A DNA stretch of 7,246 bases from Gemmatimonadota bacterium. Lineage in GTDB: Bacteria > Gemmatimonadota > Gemmatimonadetes > Longimicrobiales > UBA6960. The first letter of the stretch is position 1. Each line of letters opens with the position of its first letter. The translations under genes and the position numbers were made by a program. A model generated the notes under the pieces. That model was given only the letters and a program-made list of their open reading frames with translations, was not told where the DNA came from and did no database searches. The DNA is taken from the NCBI GenBank assembly GCA_019347995.1, contig JAHWKH010000123.1:1-7246 (forward strand), written 5' to 3'. Positions 1 through 4,897 of this stretch are shown one piece after another.

Positions 1-238
1 GTTCACGCTCGGTGAGATCGCGGGCCAGATCGATGAGTGCCTTTTCGTGGCTCGCCTTTGCAGTCTTTCGGGTCTTGATATGCGTGAGGTAATCGCCCGC
101 CGCGCGCGCCAGTTCGCCGATCGGCAAATGGTCGACACCTTCGACACCTGCATCCGTCAGGGCGCTGACAAGTTCGGCGCCATGCCGTTTGAGTTCCGAC
201 TTGATCTGCTTGATCTCGTCTTCGGTGAACGCTGCCAT
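1..238 (-). CDS. Unidentified protein, C-terminus beyond the window (partial)
   Basis: This frame runs leftward from an ATG at 238-236 and stays open for 79 codons to the window edge, so the C-terminus is missing. I do not recognise the family. The product starts MAAFTEDEIKQIKSELKRHG and is soluble, charged and apparently helical, with no signal peptide or membrane segment. The start lies 11 nt after the stop of the SufT-like gene. A GAGG at 251-248 overlaps that stop and leaves a 9-nt spacer, so the two genes are probably translationally coupled. By hand count its GC is about 59%, clearly below the genes to the right, and it uses codons uncommon there (AAA, CAT, CTT, GCA, ACT, CGA). That could mean later acquisition or weak selection on codon use. 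The reading frame is well supported; the function is unknown. Confidence 0.7.
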   Translation of the reverse strand, partial: MAAFTEDEIKQIKSELKRHGAELVSALTDAGVEGVDHLPIGELARAAGDYLTHIKTRKTAKASHEKALIDLARDLTERE

Positions 239-249
239 GGTGGCGGGCC

Positions 250-549
250 TCAGAGTCCGAGGGACGAGCGGATGAGCGGGCTGATCCGCTCGGGCGTCCA
301 CGGAGGATTGAACGTGAGCTCCACCTCGGCGCTCTCCACTCCCTCCATGTTCTCGATGGCCTCCCTCGCGTTGTCCACGATCTCTCCGGCGACCGGACAC
401 ATGGGGGACGTGAGCGAGATGGTGGCGTGTACGTCCGCGCCGTCCACCTCGATGTCGTAGACCAACCCCAGGACCACCAGGTCGAGCCCCAGCTCGGGGT
501 CCTTGACCGTCTTGAGCGCCTTGCGGACGTCCTTCTCCGTGACCGCCAT
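250..549 (-). CDS. SufT/MIP18-family (DUF59) iron-sulfur cluster assembly protein
   Basis: This is a 99-residue cytosolic protein of the DUF59/MIP18 family, whose members (SufT, PaaD-like proteins, the eukaryotic CIA factor MIP18) help mature Fe-S proteins. The family signature is complete: KDPELGLDLVVLGLVYDI near residues 16-33, with the DPE motif at 17-19; SPMCP at 48-52, with the conserved cysteine at C51; and a C-terminal PPWTPERIS followed by an LGL ending. The length matches stand-alone members. The ATG at 549 has a GAGG at 558-555 with a 5-nt spacer. It lies about 100 nt downstream of the cNMP-binding gene on the same strand, and inverted repeats fill that gap, so co-transcription is possible but not certain. 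No Suf or Isc partner is in view, and the target protein cannot be named. The family call is firm; SufT itself rather than a paralogue is an inference. Confidence 0.92.
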   Translation of the reverse strand: MAVTEKDVRKALKTVKDPELGLDLVVLGLVYDIEVDGADVHATISLTSPMCPVAGEIVDNAREAIENMEGVESAEVELTFNPPWTPERISPLIRSSLGL

Positions 550-566
550 CCGTGCCTCGTCTGTGT

Positions 567-582
567 GCGGGCCTCGGCCCGC
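567..582. repeat. Perfect 7-bp inverted repeat upstream of the SufT-like gene
   Basis: GCGGGCC (567-573) and GGCCCGC (576-582) are perfect inverted repeats two bases apart. On the minus strand this hairpin ends 17 nt before the ATG at 549 and just upstream of its GAGG ribosome binding site. It could protect an RNA end or modulate translation. It has no T-tract, so it is not a standard terminator. Such repeats also arise by chance in DNA this rich in G and C. Confidence 0.45.
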
Positions 583-629
583 GGATCTCTCGTATGGACC
601 GCCTCCGTTCCCGGTGGAGGTCCCCGTCT

Positions 630-653
630 CTAGTGTTCTGAGTCAGACACTAG
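630..653 (-). repeat. Hairpin over the stop codon of the cNMP-binding gene
   Basis: CTAGTGT (630-636) pairs perfectly with ACACTAG (647-653). The pairing continues inward as CTGA (638-641) with TCAG (643-646), giving an 11-bp stem with one bulged T. The TAG stop (652-650) lies inside the right arm. This element is less GC-rich than its surroundings, which makes chance a weaker explanation than for the other repeats. No run of U follows on the minus strand, so it is at best a weak or Rho-assisted terminator, or an mRNA 3' end stabiliser between the two genes. A third, shorter repeat (CCTCC 602-606, GGAGG 616-620) lies next to it. Confidence 0.5.
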
Positions 654-1816
654 TGCTTCCGCACGAAGAGGACCGAGATCTCCTCGGCGCCCTCTCCCTG
701 CGCCTTGCGTAGCGCCTTGTGCAGCGTGGCGACCACCTCTCCCGCGGGCTTGCCCGGGAGCTGGGCCACCAGGTCGGCGGCGCCCCGGAAGACGCCGGTT
801 GGACCGTGCGACAGGACGAAGGCGGTGTCGCCCACGCCCATGGGCACCGATTGGCTCCCGTACTGGAAGCCCTCCATCATCCCCAGTGGCGGTCCGTGGG
901 ACCCCATCTCCTGGAAGCTCCCGTCGCGGCGGATGACGCCGCAGGGAACCCGCCCGGCGCTGACCCATTCCAGCCCCTCCTCCGCCGGCACCAGCACGCC
1001 GCACTCCACGAACTGCTCCAGCCCCTCGACGGCCGACGCGGCCATGGCCGCGTTGACCCGGGGCATGATCCGCCGGAGGTCGCCATGATCGGCCGCCACG
1101 GCCCGGAACACCCCCCGGGCCGTCGCGAGGTGCTGCGCCGGCGGCAGGGCGCCACCGTGCACGTACAGCGTCAGGAGCGCCGTGCGGCCGTCCGCCAGGG
1201 CGACCGAGTCCCATACCGTGGTGCCCGCTCCCCCGTCCTCCGTCGTGGTGCCCGCGGCGATGTCGTAACCCGACACCCGGGGCGCGTTCCGGGGAAGGAG
1301 CCCCTGCTGGAGGATGCGGCTGATGGACTGCACGTCCGCCTGCGTGAGGCTCTCGCGCTCCAGGGACGCGAAGCGGACGCCCAGGGAGCGCAGGGAGCGC
1401 GACAGGAGCCGCAGCACCCGCAGCGCCAGGGAATCGCGGCCCAGCAGCTCCTGGAAGCCTTCCCTCGGGATCACCACGAGCTGGCTCGCCTCCGTGGCGC
1501 GGGCGCGGGCCGAGCGCGGCGCGTCGTTGAGCAGCGCCATCTCGCCGAAGGCCTCTCCGGCGCGGCGCACGGCGAGCCTCTCGGGCGTTCCGTCGGGCCG
1601 GCTCTTGGTGATCTCCACCGACCCCTTGTAGACGATGAAGAAGGCGTCGCCCACCTCGCCTTCCTCGAAGAGGACCTCACCCGCGTCGGCGGAGGTGCCC
1701 GTGACGATGTCCGCCACACGGCGGAGATCGTCCTCCGGGAGCCCCCTGAACAGCTCCACGCTGTCCAGCAGCTCCATCACCTGCTCGCTGGACCAGCCCT
1801 GCTCCGTCTGGGTCAC
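650..1816 (-). CDS. Cyclic-nucleotide-binding protein with degenerate SpoIIE/PP2C-type domain
   Basis: This is a 388-residue cytosolic protein. Residues about 20-140 form a CRP-type cNMP-binding domain: GEVLFEEGEVGDAFFIVYKG (46-65), then the phosphate-binding cassette FGEMALLNDAPRSARA (90-105), with the glutamate (E92) and arginine (R101) that contact cyclic nucleotides. A helical linker leads at about 166 into a SpoIIE-like fold, recognisable from LQQGLLP (169-175), WVSAGRVPCGVIRRDGS (284-300) and LG plus VGDTAFVLSHG (311-338). The catalytic aspartates are gone: GGDxxD is GTTVWD, the GDVSGHG segment is LYVHGG, and TDG is SHG. It therefore probably binds a partner rather than dephosphorylating one. 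There is no DNA-binding domain, so it is not a CRP-type regulator. The start is GTG, set by a perfect GGAGG (1829-1825) 8 nt upstream. It is divergent from the operon that encodes an adenylate cyclase and is a natural reader of its product. Confidence 0.9.
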   Translation of the reverse strand: MTQTEQGWSSEQVMELLDSVELFRGLPEDDLRRVADIVTGTSADAGEVLFEEGEVGDAFFIVYKGSVEITKSRPDGTPERLAVRRAGEAFGEMALLNDAPRSARARATEASQLVVIPREGFQELLGRDSLALRVLRLLSRSLRSLGVRFASLERESLTQADVQSISRILQQGLLPRNAPRVSGYDIAAGTTTEDGGAGTTVWDSVALADGRTALLTLYVHGGALPPAQHLATARGVFRAVAADHGDLRRIMPRVNAAMAASAVEGLEQFVECGVLVPAEEGLEWVSAGRVPCGVIRRDGSFQEMGSHGPPLGMMEGFQYGSQSVPMGVGDTAFVLSHGPTGVFRGAADLVAQLPGKPAGEVVATLHKALRKAQGEGAEEISVLFVRKH

Positions 1817-1990
1817 GTGTCGCGCCTCCGGGGGATTGCTGGGTAGGCGATCAATGTAGACGCGGCCGAGAGGGCGAGAAAGCTCGCCCCTTCCCCCGGG
1901 CAGTGGTTAGATTCGGAGCAGCGTGGCCGCCGGCCGATCGTGCCGCGGCGGCGCGGCCGTCCGGGCGCCATCCCCACGAGGAGCGGTTCG
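1817..1990. promoter_or_regulatory. Divergent intergenic region between the two operons
   Basis: The two gene groups start outward from here, so it should hold both promoters. It is visibly more AT-rich around 1835-1860 and 1903-1915. For the leftward genes the best candidate is TTTCTC (1881-1876) with TACATT (1858-1853) at 17-nt spacing, about 37 nt before the GTG; the -35 match is poor. For the rightward genes only a TAGATT (1908-1913) resembles a -10 box, with no convincing -35. Ribosome binding sites at the two edges are clear: GGAGG at 1829-1825 leftward and GAGGAG at 1978-1983 rightward. The promoter boxes are weak guesses. Confidence 0.5.
1872..1889. repeat. Perfect 7-bp inverted repeat in the divergent promoter region
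   Basis: GGGCGAG (1872-1878) and CTCGCCC (1883-1889) are perfect inverted repeats around AAAG. The repeat overlaps the candidate -35 of the leftward genes, which is where an operator would sit, but the dyad is short for a dimeric repressor. It could also fold as a hairpin in a rightward leader. No T-tract follows, so it is not a standard terminator. Confidence 0.4.
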
Positions 1991-2908
1991 TTGGAGCCCA
2001 CCCCCCGGGACAGTCTCTCGCCGTCTCCCGTCGCCGCCCCCCCGGGGACCGGCGTCAGGGTGCGCTGCTGGGGCACGCGCGGATCCATCCCCAGCCCCGG
2101 CCCCGCCACCGCCGGCTACGGCGGAAACACCCCGTGCGTGGAGGTGCGGGTGGGCGAGCAGCGCGTGGTCTTCGACGCGGGGTCGGGAATGCGGCTCCTC
2201 GGCCTGGACGTGCAGGAGGAGTCGCGTCCGGCCGACGTGACCATCTTCCTCAGCCACTTCCACTGGGACCACATCCAGGGCTTCCCGTTCTTCGCGCCCC
2301 TCTATCAGCCCGAGGCGCGGCTGCGGATCGTGGGTCCGGCGCAGCAGGACATGGACGTGCGCAGCCTCTTCGCCGGACAGATGGGCCCCATCTACTTCCC
2401 GGTCCCCTTCAGCGCCGTGGCCGCGACCGCCACGTTCGACCACCTGAACGAGGGCACGTGGGAGGAGGGGGGGATCCGGGTGAGCGCCATGCGGGTCCGT
2501 CATCCCTCCTTCACCGTGGGCTACCGCCTCGAGGCGGAGGGGCGCACGCTCTGCTACGTGCCGGACAACGAGCTGGTGGGAGCGAGCCACGAGACCGCTG
2601 ACCGGTGGCGGGAGCGCTTCACGCGTTTCGTCGGGGGAGCCGACGTGCTGATCCACGACGCCATGTACACCGACGAGGAGTATGCGTCGAAGGAGGGATG
2701 GGGGCATTCGACCTTCCGGCAGGCGGTGGAGCTGGCCGCCGACGCCGGCGTGCGGCGCCTCCTCTTCTTCCACCACGCGCCCGAGCGCTCCGACGCGGCC
2801 CTCACGGCCATCGTTCGCGCCCGCCGCAAGGAGGCGGACGCCCTCGGGCTCGGGCTCGAGGTCGACGCCGCTTCGGAGGGCGTGGACCTGACGCTGGACG
2901 CGCGATGA
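1991..2908 (+). CDS. Metallo-beta-lactamase-fold hydrolase (GTRGSIP family)
   Basis: This cytosolic metal-dependent hydrolase has 305 residues from the chosen start. Numbered from there, it shows GTRGSIPSPGP (28-38) and YGGNTPCVEV (43-52), typical of the MBL branch related to PhnP-like and class II phosphodiesterase-like enzymes. The zinc ligands are all present: HFHWDH (H89, H91, D93, H94), H171 in RHPSF, D223 in IHDAMYT, and HH (261-262) near the end; GWGHSTF (236-242) is also typical of the branch. Phosphodiester substrates are known for relatives, but the substrate here is not readable. The start is uncertain. I chose TTG at 1991 for its GAGGAG (1978-1983) 7 nt upstream. GTG at 1940 would add 17 Arg/Pro-rich residues and has no good binding site, while GTG at 2060 would begin at the conserved core. 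It is first of the rightward group and 34 nt ahead of the caspase gene. Confidence 0.92.
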   Translation: MEPTPRDSLSPSPVAAPPGTGVRVRCWGTRGSIPSPGPATAGYGGNTPCVEVRVGEQRVVFDAGSGMRLLGLDVQEESRPADVTIFLSHFHWDHIQGFPFFAPLYQPEARLRIVGPAQQDMDVRSLFAGQMGPIYFPVPFSAVAATATFDHLNEGTWEEGGIRVSAMRVRHPSFTVGYRLEAEGRTLCYVPDNELVGASHETADRWRERFTRFVGGADVLIHDAMYTDEEYASKEGWGHSTFRQAVELAADAGVRRLLFFHHAPERSDAALTAIVRARRKEADALGLGLEVDAASEGVDLTLDAR

Positions 2909-2946
2909 GGATCCTCGACTGGACCGCCACAGGAGCCGCGACGTGA
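2905..2946 (+). other. Junction mini-ORF 1 (13 codons) between hydrolase and caspase genes
   Basis: ATG at 2905-2907 overlaps the TGA stop of the hydrolase (ATGA). The frame runs 13 codons (MRILDWTATGAAT) and ends with TGA at 2944-2946, overlapping the GTG start of the caspase gene (GTGA). It encloses the AGGAG (2931-2935) of the caspase gene. A ribosome that ends on the hydrolase could reinitiate here and terminate on the next start. The peptide itself is probably not the point. The geometry is seen directly; the role is inferred from its repetition at three junctions. Confidence 0.4.
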
Positions 2947-4835
2947 AGCGATTCGGGACGCTCGGGTGGGCGCTGGCGGGTCTGCCGCTGCTCATGGCCT
3001 TCGGCCCGGGAGAGCGCGTGGCGCCCAGCCACTGGGCCGTGCTCGTGGGCATCAGCGACTACACCCACTTCGAGGACGTGGAGGGGGGCGACCTCCCCGG
3101 CGCGGAGCACGACGCCCGCGCCATGCGCAACGTCCTGGTGTCGCGATGGGGCTTTCCCGACGAGAACGTCCTCGTGCTCCTCAACGGCGAGGCGACCCGC
3201 GCCGCCATCGAGGAGGCGCTCGTCTCCTGGCTCCCCGAGCGCGTGGGGGAAGGCGACCACGTCACCGTCTTCTTCGCTGGCCACGGCTCGCAGGTGTGGG
3301 ACATGGACGGCGACGAAGAGGACGGGCTGGACGAGACCATCGCGCCGGCCGACGCCCTCCCCGACAGCCCCGACAACGACATCGTCGACGAGGAGCTGGG
3401 GGCGTGGCTGCGGGCGCTACCCACCCGCAACGTCGTCTATATCCACGACAACTGTAACGCGGGAACCGGCACCCGCGACGTGACGCCGTTCTCGAGGGCC
3501 CGGCGCCTGGCGCGCGACCCCGGCGTCATGCCGCGGCCCGACGGTCCGGCGCGGCGCGCGCTCTCCGGGCAGGAGGACGAGAGCGGCTTCGACCTGGACG
3601 GCGGCGACGTGCTGGAGCTCGCCGCCGCGCAGCCCTTCGAAGCGGCCGTGGACGCGTTCTTCGAGGGCCCGGAGGGGGCCGAGCCCTTCCACGGTGGGGC
3701 CTTCACCACGTTCCTGGTGCGCCAGCTCTGGCGCGCCCCCGCCGACGCCACCTACGAGGACGTGTTCGTCGACGTGAAGGACGCCCTCAAACGCAACCGC
3801 TTCCAACAGGATCCCATGATCTCGCCGGACGTCCCGCTGCGGGCGCGCCCTCTCTTCTTCGTGGAGGGGGGAGCGGCGGGTCCCGGCGGCATCACGGCCG
3901 TGCCGGTGCTCGAGGCCTCCGCCGGAACGGCGCGGCTCGGGGCCGGGCAGGCCCTGGGCCTCTCCATGGGCTCCGTCCTGGAGACGGGCGGCGGGGCGCG
4001 CCTGGTGGTGGAGGACGTCGAGCGCGACCGCGCCACCGCGCGCGTCTCCGGCGGCGCGGTGGTGGCGGGGGACCGGGCGACGCTGACGGGCTACCGCTAT
4101 CCGGAGAATACGCTGCGCGTGGGCGTGGCGGGCGTGGACAGCGAGACGGCCGCGGCGCTGGGCCGGGCCCTCTCGGGCAGCGAGGGCGTCGTGCTGGTGG
4201 AGGGCGAGGACGCCTACGCCGACCTCTTCGTGCGGCGGCGCGGCAGCGAGGTGCGCCTCGTGGGCCTCGACGGGTTCACCCGCCGTACGTTCCTGGCCGG
4301 CGACGTCGACGCCCCGGCCATGGCCGCGGCCCTGAAGGGCGAGGCCGCCGCGCAACGCCTCACCCGCATGGACAACCTGGGGCAGGCCTTCGACGTGCGG
4401 GTCTGGATGGAGGGAGGCGGTTCCTCCCTGGGCCTCGGGGAGTCCATCCGCATCCACGTCTCTTCGGAGCGGGAGGGCTACCTCACCCTGGTGGACCTGG
4501 GAACCAACGACCAGGTGACCGTGCTGTTCCCCAACGCGTTCCACCGGGACAACCGCATCCGGGCCGGACGCGCCGTGGCGTTCCCCACGGACGCCATGGG
4601 CTTCGAGATCATCGCCCAGGAGCCCGCCGGCCGGGGCATGGTACGCGCGTTCGTCACGCCCGAGCCTCTGGACCTGCCGGTGGACGCGGAGGGCTTCGTC
4701 TCCGGCGACCTGCCGCTGGCGTCGCGGGTCGCCGAGGCCGTGCGCCGCGCCGCGGGGAGCGTCTCCGGATCGCCGGGCGCGATCCGCCTCGACACCTGGG
4801 GCACGGCGTCGCTGGTCTACGACATCACGCCATGA
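2943..4835 (+). CDS. Exported caspase-like (metacaspase/orthocaspase, peptidase C14) protein with DUF4384 domain
   Basis: This 630-residue protein has an N-terminal signal or anchor (MKR, then a hydrophobic stretch at 6-20), so it probably acts outside the cytoplasm. Residues about 30-308 form a caspase-like domain: WAVLVGISDY (31-40), the catalytic histidine in FAGHGSQ (H114), and the catalytic cysteine in HDNCNAG (C171), where the usual DSCHSG is altered but the cysteine is kept. LAAAQPFEAA (226-235) and GGAFTTFLVRQLW (251-263) complete the p10-like part. Between them lies a loop rich in arginine (about 177-211), where metacaspases often self-process. Residues 315-475 are a beta-rich linker. 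DUF4384 follows at about 482-573, with GYLTLVDLG and VLFPNAFHRDN. The GTG start has AGGAG (2931-2935) 7 nt upstream. Its targets are unknown; substrates after Arg or Lys are the family expectation. Its place ahead of the CHASE2 cyclase suggests work on the same stress or envelope signal. Confidence 0.9.
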   Translation: MKRFGTLGWALAGLPLLMAFGPGERVAPSHWAVLVGISDYTHFEDVEGGDLPGAEHDARAMRNVLVSRWGFPDENVLVLLNGEATRAAIEEALVSWLPERVGEGDHVTVFFAGHGSQVWDMDGDEEDGLDETIAPADALPDSPDNDIVDEELGAWLRALPTRNVVYIHDNCNAGTGTRDVTPFSRARRLARDPGVMPRPDGPARRALSGQEDESGFDLDGGDVLELAAAQPFEAAVDAFFEGPEGAEPFHGGAFTTFLVRQLWRAPADATYEDVFVDVKDALKRNRFQQDPMISPDVPLRARPLFFVEGGAAGPGGITAVPVLEASAGTARLGAGQALGLSMGSVLETGGGARLVVEDVERDRATARVSGGAVVAGDRATLTGYRYPENTLRVGVAGVDSETAAALGRALSGSEGVVLVEGEDAYADLFVRRRGSEVRLVGLDGFTRRTFLAGDVDAPAMAAALKGEAAAQRLTRMDNLGQAFDVRVWMEGGGSSLGLGESIRIHVSSEREGYLTLVDLGTNDQVTVLFPNAFHRDNRIRAGRAVAFPTDAMGFEIIAQEPAGRGMVRAFVTPEPLDLPVDAEGFVSGDLPLASRVAEAVRRAAGSVSGSPGAIRLDTWGTASLVYDITP

Positions 4836-4897
4836 GATCCGCCGGCCCCTCCTTGCGCGCCTCCCGGGCGGAGGTGGGAGTCGGACGCACACCATGA
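4832..4897 (+). other. Junction mini-ORF 2 (21 codons) between caspase and cyclase genes
   Basis: ATG at 4832-4834 overlaps the TGA stop of the caspase gene (ATGA). Its frame stays open for 21 codons across the whole 58-nt gap and stops at TGA 4895-4897, overlapping the ATG start of the cyclase (ATGA). Ribosomes reading it would pass through the hairpin at 4860-4874, which hides a GGAGG, and stop on the cyclase start. The cyclase start has only a distant binding site (GGGAG 4876-4880, 13-nt spacer), so this delivery could matter. The frame is seen directly; translation is inferred. Confidence 0.42.
4860..4874 (+). repeat. Hairpin that sequesters a GGAGG upstream of the cyclase gene
   Basis: CCTCC (4860-4864) pairs with GGAGG (4870-4874) across CGGGC. 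The right arm is a perfect Shine-Dalgarno core but lies 19 nt from the ATG at 4894, further than usual. The hairpin could hold down cyclase translation unless the caspase gene and the mini-ORF are translated. A chance repeat is possible in this composition. Confidence 0.35.

Noticed and set aside
233..244. Kozak-like GCCACCATGG context at the start of the leftmost gene
   Set aside because: It is coincidental: the gene is bacterial, and the neighbouring GAGG provides a normal ribosome binding site.
719..1846. 375-codon frame antisense to the cNMP-binding gene
   Set aside because: It has no motif and a composition typical of shadow frames; the minus strand shows a clear cNMP-binding cassette and a strong GGAGG at its start.
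1885..1913. Sigma-70-like promoter for the rightward operon with TAGATT as -10
   Set aside because: No acceptable -35 lies at 16-18 nt (the sequence there is C-rich), so it is mentioned only within the intergenic entry.
4411..4429. 7-bp inverted repeat AGGGAGG/CCTCCCT inside the caspase gene
   Set aside because: It encodes part of a Gly/Ser-rich turn in frame, lies within one reading frame, and is short enough to arise from composition.
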